From: Dehalococcoidia bacterium
GTDB taxonomy: Bacteria; Chloroflexota; Dehalococcoidia; SZUA-161
Length of the DNA: 10,136 bases
Direction of reading: 5' to 3'
NCBI GenBank assembly: GCA_020344295.1
Contig: CP070819.1
Span: 1,888,376-1,898,511, forward strand
The position numbers and the translations under genes were made by a program. Below, piece by piece: positions 1-8,967 of this stretch. Under the pieces are notes generated by a model. That model ran no database searches. It saw nothing but the letters and a program-made list of their open reading frames with translations, and was not told the origin of the DNA. The stretch's first letter is position 1. Each line of letters begins with the position of its first letter.

Positions 1-2
1 TT

Positions 3-248
3 AAGGCTGCGCGTGATACGGGCGCCATTGTAACAGTGGAGGAACACCTGATGAGGGGTGGCCTGGGCAGTGCTGTGGCCCAGGTCGTAGTTGAACGATT
101 GCCAGTTCCAATGTCATTTGTAGCTATCAATGACACATATTCAGAATCGGGAAAACCCCACGAATTACTGGAGAAGCAGGGTTTAACAGCAGCCGATATC
201 GCGAAAACGGCTCGCTCCCTGCTTCAAAAAAAACAAACCAGCAGTTAG
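3..248 (+). CDS. Transketolase, C-terminal subunit (3' end only)
   Basis: The gene enters from the left edge; the open frame runs in from base 3, so only about the last 81 residues are present. Transketolase moves two-carbon ketol units between sugar phosphates using thiamine diphosphate (non-oxidative pentose phosphate pathway, cytoplasm). Visible are the third-domain signature TVEEHLMRGGLGSAVAQVV and the ending DTYSESGKPHELLEKQGL, both typical of transketolase C-terminal regions. The style suggests the split form, in which N- and C-terminal halves are separate genes, but the upstream part is not visible, so a full-length enzyme is possible. A 1-deoxyxylulose-5-phosphate synthase end is less likely because of the SESGKP motif. 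The gene ends with TAG at 246-248 and overlaps the convergent gene by 4 bases. A transaldolase of the same pathway lies at 4410-5060 on the opposite strand. Confidence 0.85.
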   Translation, partial: KAARDTGAIVTVEEHLMRGGLGSAVAQVVVERLPVPMSFVAINDTYSESGKPHELLEKQGLTAADIAKTARSLLQKKQTSS

Positions 249-556
249 TCTTCTTCCTCCTCTTCCTCATCGAAGTCTTCGTCGCTGAACTCATTGACCT
301 CCCGTCCCTGAAAAACGGTGACTATGAAATCGTCTCGGGCAACATCTGCTGACATAACCAGCTCTTCATCAATGTGGTGATAGATGAGCTCCTGGATATC
401 ATCCTCCGTGAACTTATCGGTAACACAGAGGGTGGCGTAGACTATCGAGGGAGTGAAGTGCAGGTCAACTCGACCGACGCGGTCGTCACCTTCAGTAATG
501 AGATAAGCCTCCGAATGTGGTGTTCGGCATTCCCGTTCAAAACGATAATCAGCCAT
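245..556 (-). CDS. Small protein of unknown function with acidic C-terminal tail
   Basis: I do not recognise this 103-residue protein. Residues 1-88 look like a compact alpha/beta domain (MADYRFERECRTPHSEAYLI, then GRVDLHFTPSIVYATLCV, then a helix-like TEDDIQELIYHHIDEELV). The last 13 residues are almost all Asp and Glu. No signal peptide, membrane segment or cysteine motif is visible, so it is probably soluble and cytoplasmic. The start is well supported: AGGAGG at 563-568 (minus strand) lies 6 bases before the ATG at 556, the best ribosome-binding site in the window. It follows proA by 34 bases on the same strand and is probably cotranscribed with it. That does not imply a proline role. The acidic tail recalls the RNA polymerase delta subunit, but the folded part does not resemble RpoE. 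The strong ribosome-binding site and clean frame make a real gene likely. Confidence 0.75.
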   Translation of the reverse strand: MADYRFERECRTPHSEAYLITEGDDRVGRVDLHFTPSIVYATLCVTDKFTEDDIQELIYHHIDEELVMSADVARDDFIVTVFQGREVNEFSDEDFDEEEEEED

Positions 557-590
557 TTATATCCTCCTGCTTCAATTGTTGTCCTTTACA

Positions 591-1865
591 TCAGGGACGG
601 ACCTGTCCATCGCCCATTACTATCCATTTATAGGTGGTCAATTCTCTGAGCCCCAGCGGGCCCCGAGCATGTAGCTTCTGAGTGCTGATCCCTACCTCGG
701 CCCCTAATCCAAACTGTCCCCCGTCGGTGAAACGTGTACTGGCATTTACGTAGACGCAGGCAGCATCAACCTCTTTCAGAAATCTCACAGCTGCTCCATA
801 GTCCTCAGTAACGATGGCCTCCGAGTGCCCTGATCCATAGCGCTCTATATGTGCTAGGGCTTCATCCAGGGAATCGACGACTTTAACGGCAGCAACGAGT
901 GCCAGAAACTCCTTACCCCAATCTTTATCCGAAGCGGGCACAACTTTATGGAGCGATAAGGGCTGCAGTATACCCGAAGATCTTTGATCGCATCGTATCT
1001 CTACTCCCGCTTCACTCCATTCAGCTGCTATCTTTGGCAGATAACTATCAGCTATGTTCATATGAACTAGTAGGGTATCTAGGGCGTTGCATACCGTGGG
1101 ACGTTGCACCTTGGCATTATGGGCGATAGCTATTGCTTTAGCAAGGTCAGCGCTACGGTCGACGTATGTGTGACAGACACCTATCCCGCCCGTGACAACG
1201 GGCATGGAAGCATTCTGAGCCACATTGTTGATTAGATCCGCCCCACCTCGGGGGATGATCAGGTCGATAGTATCTCTCATCTTGAGCATTTGTGCTACCA
1301 GCGCGCGATCTTTGGATTCTATCAGTTGCACGGCCCCCTCGGGTATTCCACTTTGGTATGCAGCGTTCTGGATAACCATTGCCAGAGCAAGGTTGGAGTT
1401 TTTCGCCTCCTTACCCCCACGGAGTACAACGGCATTGCCTGACTTCAGGCATAGAACGGAGATGTCTACTGTGACATTGGGGCGACTCTCGTAGATAGCG
1501 CCGATTACTCCCACGGGGACACGGCGTTTACCGACCTGAAGGCCATTAGGAAGAGTTCGCATCTCGAAGGTCTCACCGACGGGGTCTGGTAAGGCCGCGA
1601 CAGCCCTTACGTCCGCCGCCATCGATTGAATGCGCTCTGTGGTCAGCAGAAGACGATCGAGCATGGCAGTCCCCATCCCGGCTTTTTCCCCGGCGGCATA
1701 ATCGAGATTGTTGGCCACGAGGATATCTTTTTCACCTGCCATGAGTCTGTCGGCGATGGATAATAGGGCCCTATTCTTGATTTCAGTAGAGAGATAAGCC
1801 ATTCTCTTAGAGGCAGCTTTGGCTGCTTCAGTCTTAACCTCGACCTCGTTCTTAGATGGATTCAT
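591..1865 (-). CDS. proA: Gamma-glutamyl phosphate reductase
   Basis: ProA reduces L-glutamyl 5-phosphate with NADPH to glutamate 5-semialdehyde, the second step of proline synthesis from glutamate, and probably receives the unstable intermediate from ProB. The protein is 424 residues, normal for the family (about 415-430). It has the aldehyde-dehydrogenase-type fold: VGVIGAIYESRPNVTVD near residues 118-134, SGNAVVLRGGKEA at 142-154, and the catalytic-cysteine motif NAKVQRPTVCNALDTLLVH at 250-268 with Cys259 as nucleophile. The C-terminal motif RFTDGGQFGLGAEVGIST (378-395) is also conserved. The ATG at 1865 is preceded by a modest AGGGG ribosome-binding sequence (1872-1876). proA starts 22 bases after the proB stop, so the two form the usual proBA pair. 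No missing key residue or frameshift was seen. Confidence 0.97.
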   Translation of the reverse strand: MNPSKNEVEVKTEAAKAASKRMAYLSTEIKNRALLSIADRLMAGEKDILVANNLDYAAGEKAGMGTAMLDRLLLTTERIQSMAADVRAVAALPDPVGETFEMRTLPNGLQVGKRRVPVGVIGAIYESRPNVTVDISVLCLKSGNAVVLRGGKEAKNSNLALAMVIQNAAYQSGIPEGAVQLIESKDRALVAQMLKMRDTIDLIIPRGGADLINNVAQNASMPVVTGGIGVCHTYVDRSADLAKAIAIAHNAKVQRPTVCNALDTLLVHMNIADSYLPKIAAEWSEAGVEIRCDQRSSGILQPLSLHKVVPASDKDWGKEFLALVAAVKVVDSLDEALAHIERYGSGHSEAIVTEDYGAAVRFLKEVDAACVYVNASTRFTDGGQFGLGAEVGISTQKLHARGPLGLRELTTYKWIVMGDGQVRP

Positions 1866-1887
1866 CTCTTGCCCCTATTCGCATTAT

Positions 1888-3000
1888 TTAGAATACCACT
1901 AGGTTATCGCGGTGTACCACCTCTGTTCCATACTCGTAGCCTAGAAGCTCTGCAATTCTGTCAGAGTGTGCCCCTTTGATCGTGTTGATTTCGTCCGAGC
2001 TGTAGTTTGTTATGCCGCATGCTACCTCTGTGTCCGTTTCATTATCGAGCACATTCACCACTTCGCCCCGTTCGAAGCTGCCGATGGTTCTGGTGATCCC
2101 GGCAGGTAGCAGGCTCTTGTTCTGGGTTCTTATCGCTTTGATGGCACCGCTGTCGATCGCCAGGCTGCCCCTGGAGATCTGGCTCAGCAGCCAGCGTTTC
2201 CGGCTCTCCAGTTTGGATGTGGTCGGCCTGAAATATGTTCCTATACTTTCATCGGCTGCTAACCTGGTCACGATATCATGCTCTCTACCATCAGCTATTA
2301 CAACAGCGACTCCCGAGGCTGTGGCCAGCTTTGCTGCCTCGATCTTGGTCGCCATCCCACCGGTGCCCCTTGTACTGCTACTCGCACCGGCCAGGCACTC
2401 AATGGATTCATCTATTCTATCTATACATTGAATTAGCTGTGCATTCGGATCCTTATCGGGATCAGCACTATAAAGACCGGCCTTGTCGGTGAGAATCATC
2501 AGAAGGTCGGCATCGACAAGACTGGCCACTAGGGCAGACAGGTTGTCGTTGTCCCCGAATTGGGCTTCCCTGATCTCATCTACTGCCACCACATCGTTCT
2601 CATTTACAATAGGTACGACACGGAGTTCCAGCAGCATTAGAAGCGTATTGCGAGCGTTAAGGTAGCTCAAGCGGTCTGTTAGATCCGTTCTCGTGAGCAA
2701 CGTCTGAGCTATTGTTATCTCATGCCACCCGAACAACTGATCATAGGCATCCATCAAGCGACTCTGCCCAACAGCCGCCAGTACTTGTTTGAAGGGCATT
2801 TCTTTACGTCCTTTGATTGGCCCTAGTCGTTGCCTTCCGGCTGCAATCGCTCCTGACGAGACAACGATCACATCGAGTCCCTGTTTGTGTAATCTGGCCA
2901 TCTGCCCCACCAGGGAGGACATGGTCTCAAGACTGAGATGCTCGCTATTTCCGGTGAGCAGATTGGTACCCAGTTTAACCAGGATGCGGTTGTAGCTCAT
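1888..3000 (-). CDS. proB: Glutamate 5-kinase
   Basis: ProB phosphorylates glutamate with ATP to glutamyl 5-phosphate, the committed step of proline synthesis and normally the point of proline feedback inhibition. The protein is 370 residues with the full two-domain layout. The amino-acid kinase domain shows VKLGTNLLT (8-16), VIVVSSGAIAAG (44-55), IVNENDVV (131-138), FGDNDNLSA (148-156), TDKAGLY (171-177) and GTGGMATK (212-219). A PUA domain covers roughly residues 277-367, ending in the family-typical HRDNLVVF. The start at 3000 puts the first kinase strand in the expected place. GGGAG lies at 3010-3014, 9 bases before the ATG, but a strong promoter sits so close (3016-3044) that a transcript starting there would have only about 9 leader bases. 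The gene follows rho by 71 bases and precedes proA by 22. Confidence 0.97.
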   Translation of the reverse strand: MSYNRILVKLGTNLLTGNSEHLSLETMSSLVGQMARLHKQGLDVIVVSSGAIAAGRQRLGPIKGRKEMPFKQVLAAVGQSRLMDAYDQLFGWHEITIAQTLLTRTDLTDRLSYLNARNTLLMLLELRVVPIVNENDVVAVDEIREAQFGDNDNLSALVASLVDADLLMILTDKAGLYSADPDKDPNAQLIQCIDRIDESIECLAGASSSTRGTGGMATKIEAAKLATASGVAVVIADGREHDIVTRLAADESIGTYFRPTTSKLESRKRWLLSQISRGSLAIDSGAIKAIRTQNKSLLPAGITRTIGSFERGEVVNVLDNETDTEVACGITNYSSDEINTIKGAHSDRIAELLGYEYGTEVVHRDNLVVF

Positions 3001-3015
3001 TCAAACTCGCTCCCA

Positions 3016-3044
3016 ATTATAGCAACGAGGTGAAGCAGGAACAA
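3016..3044 (-). promoter_or_regulatory. Promoter for proBA (extended -10)
   Basis: On the minus strand, -35 TTGTTC (3044-3039) is followed by a 17-base spacer and a perfect -10 TATAAT (3021-3016), with TGC immediately before it, which is the extended -10 TGn. Transcription should start near 3009-3010, about 9 bases before the proB ATG. It lies in the 71-base rho-proB gap and would let proBA be expressed apart from rho. The call rests on sequence match only. Confidence 0.6.
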
Positions 3045-3071
3045 CGATGGAGATTAACCGTTCGAGATATA

Positions 3072-4334
3072 TTAGAAATCCTTGGCGAGAGTGGCAAGGA
3101 ACTCAGCGTTCGATGACGTCTTGGACAGTCTTTCCAGGACTTTCTCCGTAGCCTCCGAAGGGTTCATGGAATTGGCATTAACCAGGCTGGCCATCCGGCG
3201 TACTACCCAGACCTGCTTCAGCGTATTCTCATCGAGTAGCAGCTCCTCTTTTCTGGTGCCGCTGCGCTGGATGTCGATAGCAGGAAATAGCCTGCGCTCA
3301 GCGAGCTTGCGTTCAAGGTGCAACTCCATGTTGCCTGTACCCTTGAACTCCTCGTAAATAACCTCGTCCATCCGGCTGCCGGTGTCAATCAAGCAAGTGG
3401 CGATAACGGTCAGACTGCCGCCCTCCTCCATGTTTCGGGCTGAACCGAAGAATCTCTTCGGTGAGTAGAGGGCAGCGGGATCAACGCCCCCGGAGAGTGT
3501 GCGGCCGCTGGACGGCATCTCAAGGTTATAGGCGCGGGTGAGCCTGGTGATACTGTCGAGAAGGATTACAACGTCTGCTCCAAGTTCAACCAGCCGCTTG
3601 GCACGTTCCAGGGCGACCTCAGCTACCCTGGTATGCTCCTCCACGGGCTCATCGAAGGTTGAAGCGATCACCTCAGCTTCGACCGATTTCTTCCAGTCGG
3701 TCACCTCTTCGGGTCGCTCCCCAATGAGGCAAACCATAAGGTGGATATCGTCATAGTTGGTGGTGATGCCGTTGGCAATGTGTTTAAGGAGCACAGTCTT
3801 GCCGGCCTTGGGCGGTGACACGATCAGCCCTCTCTGTCCCCGTCCAATAGGAGATATAAGCTTAATCAATCGTGTAGACAGGTTCTGAGGCTTTGTCTCT
3901 AAATCTATCAGCCGGTTGGGGAAAATCGGCGTTTGCCGATCGAAGATTGGGCGGGACTTGGTGCTTTCCGGGTCGAAACCGTTTACTGTCTCCACGCGGA
4001 GAAGGCTGTGATACTTCTCCCCATCCTTTGGTAGCCGCACTTGCCCGCTGACAACGTCTCCCGTGCGTAGGGAGAAGCGACGTATTTGTGATTGCGAAAC
4101 ATAGATATCGCTCGAATCCGGTCGAAGGTTAGTTTGACGAAGGAATCCATAGCCATCACCCATGATCTCGAGGATACCACCTCTGAAAGTATAACCTTGT
4201 TGTTCGGCGTTTGCCTGCAGCAACCGTAAGACAAGGTCCTCCTTCTTCATAGTGCTGACGCCGGTTATCCCGATTTCCTTGGCATGGGCGAGGAGTTCCT
4301 CCCTCGTTCTAGTCTCAAGTTCTGCGATGTTCAT
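3072..4334 (-). CDS. rho: Transcription termination factor Rho
   Basis: Rho is a hexameric RNA-dependent ATPase and helicase that binds unstructured C-rich nascent RNA and releases RNA polymerase. The protein is 420 residues, matching the E. coli length (419), with no long inserted N-terminal domain. In order: an N-terminal helical Rho_N segment (about 1-45, [18 protein letters not shown]), a cold-shock-like RNA-binding domain (about 48-118) with RNP1 motif GDGYGFLR (59-66), Walker A SPPKAGKT (173-180), the catalytic GERPEEV region (205-211), Walker [11 protein letters not shown] (255-264), Q-loop [20 protein letters not shown] (282-301), and secondary RNA-binding residues around GTGN (332-335). 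The ATG at 4334 has GGAGT at 4341-4345 as ribosome-binding site. No clear promoter is visible in the 75-base gap after the transaldolase gene, so it may be transcribed from upstream. Confidence 0.98.
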   Translation of the reverse strand: MNIAELETRTREELLAHAKEIGITGVSTMKKEDLVLRLLQANAEQQGYTFRGGILEIMGDGYGFLRQTNLRPDSSDIYVSQSQIRRFSLRTGDVVSGQVRLPKDGEKYHSLLRVETVNGFDPESTKSRPIFDRQTPIFPNRLIDLETKPQNLSTRLIKLISPIGRGQRGLIVSPPKAGKTVLLKHIANGITTNYDDIHLMVCLIGERPEEVTDWKKSVEAEVIASTFDEPVEEHTRVAEVALERAKRLVELGADVVILLDSITRLTRAYNLEMPSSGRTLSGGVDPAALYSPKRFFGSARNMEEGGSLTVIATCLIDTGSRMDEVIYEEFKGTGNMELHLERKLAERRLFPAIDIQRSGTRKEELLLDENTLKQVWVVRRMASLVNANSMNPSEATEKVLERLSKTSSNAEFLATLAKDF

Positions 4335-4399
4335 GGTACTACTCCGTTATTTGATTGCATAGTATGGTAGGGAAAGCCTCAACGGTTCTATAGTATCGC

Positions 4400-4436
4400 G
4401 ATTGGCAGCCTATTCCTTTGGAATATTCTGCCAATC
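4400..4436 (-). other. Large hairpin over the end of the transaldolase gene
   Basis: GATTGGCAG (4400-4408) pairs perfectly with CTGCCAATC (4428-4436). Inside, TATTCC (4411-4416) pairs with GGAATA (4420-4425), leaving a 2x2 internal loop and a 3-base TTT loop (AAA in the RNA). The 15-pair stem covers the last eight sense codons and the TAG stop of the transaldolase gene. No U-run follows on the minus strand (GCGATACTATAG), and none on the plus strand, so it is not a classical intrinsic terminator. It may stabilise the transaldolase mRNA 3' end, or affect readthrough into rho. The base pairing is seen directly; the role is inferred. Confidence 0.6.
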
Positions 4437-5060
4437 CTCAGCGAAGCGTGCTATCCCGATATCGGTGAGCGGGTGTCTAATCATCTGCTTGAGAACACTA
4501 TATGGTATAGTCGCTATATGCGCTCCTGCCTTGGCAGCAATAACGACGTGCAACGGGTGACGGATGCTGGCAGCGAGCACCTGTGTCGATACCTTAAAAT
4601 GATCAAACACCTTCACAATGTCGGAAACAAGTTGCATACCATCGTGGCTGATATCATCAAGTCGGCCCACAAACGGACTGACATAGGTTGCTCCAGCAAT
4701 AGTTCCCAGAAGTGCCTGATTAAGTGAAAAACATAATGTCAAGTTTGTTCTAATCCCCTCTCTTGAGAGGGAAGATATGACTTGTAGTCCACTTTCGGGC
4801 ATCGGGATTTTTACTATTACGTTGGGAGACCAGGAGGAGACTACTCTTGCCTCCTCTATCATGGCACTCGGTTCGAGGCTCAGTACCTCAGCACTTATGG
4901 GACCGTCTATTATCGATGCTATCTCCTGAATTACCGCCTTCATATCTGTTGTACGCTCTTTGGCTATTAAAGAAGGATTGGTGGTAATTCCGCTAACTAC
5001 GCCCAGCTTAGCAGCTTCGCGAATCTCATCGATGTTAGCGGTATCCAGGAAGATGCGCAT
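4410..5060 (-). CDS. tal: Transaldolase, small TalC/FSA-type
   Basis: This belongs to the short transaldolase / fructose-6-phosphate aldolase family; at 216 residues it has the usual length. Transaldolase moves a dihydroxyacetone unit between sedoheptulose 7-phosphate and glyceraldehyde 3-phosphate in the pentose phosphate pathway. Visible: MRIFLDTANIDEI start, SGITTNPSLIAKE (23-35), Schiff-base lysine Lys84 in VIVKIPM, TNLTLCFSLNQALL (105-118), YVSPFVGRLDDIS (126-138), and SIRHPLHVV (165-173). Phe130 stands where E. coli fructose-6-phosphate aldolase has Tyr131; phenylalanine there is typical of true transaldolases, so transaldolase is the better call. The start at 5060 matches the family N-terminus exactly. 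No Shine-Dalgarno sequence precedes it, but a strong promoter ends only 11 bases upstream, implying an almost leaderless mRNA. It stops with TAG inside a large hairpin. Confidence 0.93.
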   Translation of the reverse strand: MRIFLDTANIDEIREAAKLGVVSGITTNPSLIAKERTTDMKAVIQEIASIIDGPISAEVLSLEPSAMIEEARVVSSWSPNVIVKIPMPESGLQVISSLSREGIRTNLTLCFSLNQALLGTIAGATYVSPFVGRLDDISHDGMQLVSDIVKVFDHFKVSTQVLAASIRHPLHVVIAAKAGAHIATIPYSVLKQMIRHPLTDIGIARFAEDWQNIPKE

Positions 5061-5071
5061 TCAGCCTAACC

Positions 5072-5100
5072 AATATATCATATGTTTATCAATTTGTCTA
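5072..5100 (-). promoter_or_regulatory. Promoter for transaldolase gene (extended -10, near-leaderless)
   Basis: On the minus strand, -35 TAGACA (5100-5095; 5 of 6 consensus bases), a 17-base spacer, TGA, and -10 TATATT (5077-5072; 5 of 6). Transcription would begin near 5065-5066, only 5 or 6 bases before the ATG at 5060, and no Shine-Dalgarno sequence lies in the short leader. It sits entirely in the 54-base gap after pyrG. Among the window's candidates this is one of the best matches. Confidence 0.65.
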
Positions 5101-5114
5101 TAGAACAATGGGAC

Positions 5115-5993
5115 TCAGTTGGTAACATGCGATTCCAGAGGCAAAGGACGCTGGTCACCCACTTTGAGAGTCCTCTTGGCCACACCGATAAAGTCGCGGA
5201 ACAGAGGGTGTGGTCGGTTAGGGCGGGACGCAAATTCGGGATGAAACTGCGTACCGACCATCCAAGGATGGTTCGCAAGCTCAACTATCTCAACCAGGTT
5301 ACCATCAGGCGATAGCCCGCTAGCAATAAGCCCTGATTTATTCAGAACCTCCCTGTAAGCATTGTTGAATTCAAAGCGGTGTCGGTGCCGTTCGCGTACC
5401 GAGGGAGCGCCGTAGGCAGCAGCAGCATTGGTATTTGGCGTAAGCTCGCAGGTGTAGAGCCCCAGCCGCATAGTGCCACCTGTTTCCTGCAATCCCTGCT
5501 GTTCATCGAGAAGATCGATAACCGGGTGTGGTGTCTCCGTGTCAAATTCCCTGGAGTTGGGTGTGCTTGAGTCTAAAACATAACGTGCAAATTCGATGAC
5601 CATAATGTGCAGGCCCAGGCACAAGCCGAAATATGGTATTTTATTCTCACGAGCATATTTAGCTGCTTTTATTTTACCCTCGATGCCGCGATAGCCGAAT
5701 CCACCGGGCACTACGATCCCGTTTACCGTACTGAGCATAGCTTCGGCTCCATCCTCTTCCAGGTCCTCCGACTCGATCCAGTTTATCTCCACGTCTCGAT
5801 CATGGTAGAGCGCAGCGTGGTGTAGTGCTTCCTTGACCGAAAGATAGGCATCCCGCAGTTTTACGTATTTACCAACAATTGCGATGGACAGTGGCTCTTT
5901 CGGCTTTCTCATCCTCTCTATCAGCGCGCGCCATTCACTCAGGTCCTGTTCAGATGCCGGCAACTTCAACCGATCAAGGATGATTTCACCCAA
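5115..5993 (-). CDS. pyrG: CTP synthase C-terminal fragment (glutamine amidotransferase domain)
   Basis: This open stretch continues the pyrG frame after the TAG (open from 6065). It carries the end of the synthetase domain, the linker, and the class I glutamine amidotransferase domain that makes ammonia from glutamine. In full-length numbering the triad is complete: Cys381 in YFGLCLGLHIMVIEFAR, and His507 and Glu509 in GTQFHPEFASRP. The GKYVKLRDAYLSVKEAL segment and the oxyanion loop VVPGGFGYRG are also present. The coordinate 5993 is a TTG, the first alternative start after the TAG, but its upstream sequence (GAAGCCGGG) is a poor ribosome-binding site, so independent translation from it is doubtful. 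Readthrough of the upstream TAG would give the normal enzyme. It ends with TGA, 54 bases before the transaldolase start. Confidence 0.75.
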   Translation of the reverse strand: MGEIILDRLKLPASEQDLSEWRALIERMRKPKEPLSIAIVGKYVKLRDAYLSVKEALHHAALYHDRDVEINWIESEDLEEDGAEAMLSTVNGIVVPGGFGYRGIEGKIKAAKYARENKIPYFGLCLGLHIMVIEFARYVLDSSTPNSREFDTETPHPVIDLLDEQQGLQETGGTMRLGLYTCELTPNTNAAAAYGAPSVRERHRHRFEFNNAYREVLNKSGLIASGLSPDGNLVEIVELANHPWMVGTQFHPEFASRPNRPHPLFRDFIGVAKRTLKVGDQRPLPLESHVTN

Positions 5994-6065
5994 CCCGGCT
6001 TCATTTAGAACCAGGGGAACCTCATATATGGTAGATAGTGTAGGCAGGGGGACTACAGCACGTTT

Positions 6066-6761
6066 CTAAACGTCGCAGAATAGCGCGATCTTATCGTTGA
6101 TCTCTTCGGTTACAGGGTGGTCACTCCGGCATACAATCACATCAGGGTGTATTCCCATGCTCCGGAGTTCCTTAACACTGTGCTGGGTGGGTTTGGTCTT
6201 AAGCTCGCCTGTTGATCCTATCAGTGGAAGAAGTGTAACGTGGATGTAGAGGACGTTATCTCGTCCTACGTCATTTCTCATCTGTCGGATAGCCTCTAGA
6301 AAAGGCTGCCCCTCGATATCTCCCACTGTCCCACCGACCTCAACGATAACTACCTCCGACTGATGGAGATCGGCTACATCCATAATGCGTTTCTTTATCT
6401 CCCTGGTTACGTGAGGCACAACCTGAATCGTACCTCCGAGAAAATCGCCTCTCCTCTCCTGGGCTATCACGGCTCCATATATTTGCCCTGTAGTGACACT
6501 GGATGCGGTCGTCAAATTGGTATCTATAAAGCGCTCATAGTGCCCGAGGTCGAGGTCCGTTTCAGCACCATCCTCAGTCACAAAAACCTCGCCGTGCTGG
6601 AAAGGGGACATAGTACCGGGATCGACATTGAGGTATGGATCAAGCTTTTGTGCGGTGACGCTTATGTTGTAGCTTTTAAGCAGTCTTCCTACAGAAGCGG
6701 CGACGATTCCCTTGCCTATTGAACTAACTACGCCGCCGGTAACGAAGATATATTTCGCCAT
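6066..6761 (-). CDS. pyrG: CTP synthase N-terminal fragment (synthetase domain, ends at internal TAG)
   Basis: These 231 residues cover most of the amidoligase (synthetase) domain, which phosphorylates UTP and adds ammonia. The P-loop region [18 protein letters not shown] is at 1-18, followed by [20 protein letters not shown] (39-58) and the metal and UTP-binding [15 protein letters not shown] (64-78), [11 protein letters not shown] (141-151) and [12 protein letters not shown] (188-199), all intact. The ATG at 6761 is chosen because it gives the family's [10 protein letters not shown] start; an in-frame ATG at 6779 and a TTG at 6791 would only add a non-conserved stretch. No Shine-Dalgarno sequence is visible, and the predicted transcript start lies only about 12 bases upstream. 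If translation stops at TAG, the fragment lacks the last 30 or so residues of its domain and the whole glutaminase domain. Confidence 0.85.
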   Translation of the reverse strand: MAKYIFVTGGVVSSIGKGIVAASVGRLLKSYNISVTAQKLDPYLNVDPGTMSPFQHGEVFVTEDGAETDLDLGHYERFIDTNLTTASSVTTGQIYGAVIAQERRGDFLGGTIQVVPHVTREIKKRIMDVADLHQSEVVIVEVGGTVGDIEGQPFLEAIRQMRNDVGRDNVLYIHVTLLPLIGSTGELKTKPTQHSVKELRSMGIHPDVIVCRSDHPVTEEINDKIALFCDV

Positions 6762-6779
6762 AAATATTATTACAATCAT

Positions 6780-8933
<2,154 letters not shown>

Positions 8934-8967
8934 AATGTGGAATGGGTCTGCACTACCGGGGGGAATT

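Larger units (their letters stand above)
5115..6761 (-). pseudogene. pyrG: CTP synthase gene interrupted by a single in-frame TAG
   Basis: CTP synthase makes CTP from UTP, ATP and glutamine, the last step of pyrimidine nucleotide synthesis. Read as one frame from ATG 6761 to TGA 5115, the gene spans 548 codons, the usual family length (about 535-550), with one TAG (6066-6068) at codon 232. Upstream it reads IALFCDV; directly after it reads KRAVVPLPTLSTIYEVPL in the same frame, exactly the family sequence around this point. So no bases are lost or gained. A single base change from GAG, CAG or AAG would explain it. The rest is intact, with no second stop. Options: sequencing or assembly error, a very recent nonsense mutation, or translational readthrough. 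TAG ends two other genes here (transketolase and transaldolase), so general TAG reassignment is unlikely. PyrG is usually essential for de novo CTP, which argues for error or readthrough over loss. Confidence 0.8.

Noticed and set aside
4335..4409. Promoter for rho (for example TAGAAC with an 18-base spacer to CATACT)
   Set aside because: Too weak a match, without TGn, unlike the other promoters in the window.
4400..4436. Classical intrinsic terminator of the transaldolase gene
   Set aside because: No U-run follows the stem on the minus strand.
5994..6065. Frameshift or small deletion as the cause of the pyrG break
   Set aside because: The frame before and after the stop is identical and the joined sequence aligns to the family without gap.
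6066..6068. TAG as a recoded sense codon (for example pyrrolysine or a TAG-reassigned genetic code)
   Set aside because: TAG ends two other genes here at their normal family lengths, and PyrG needs no special residue at this position. Only local readthrough stays possible.
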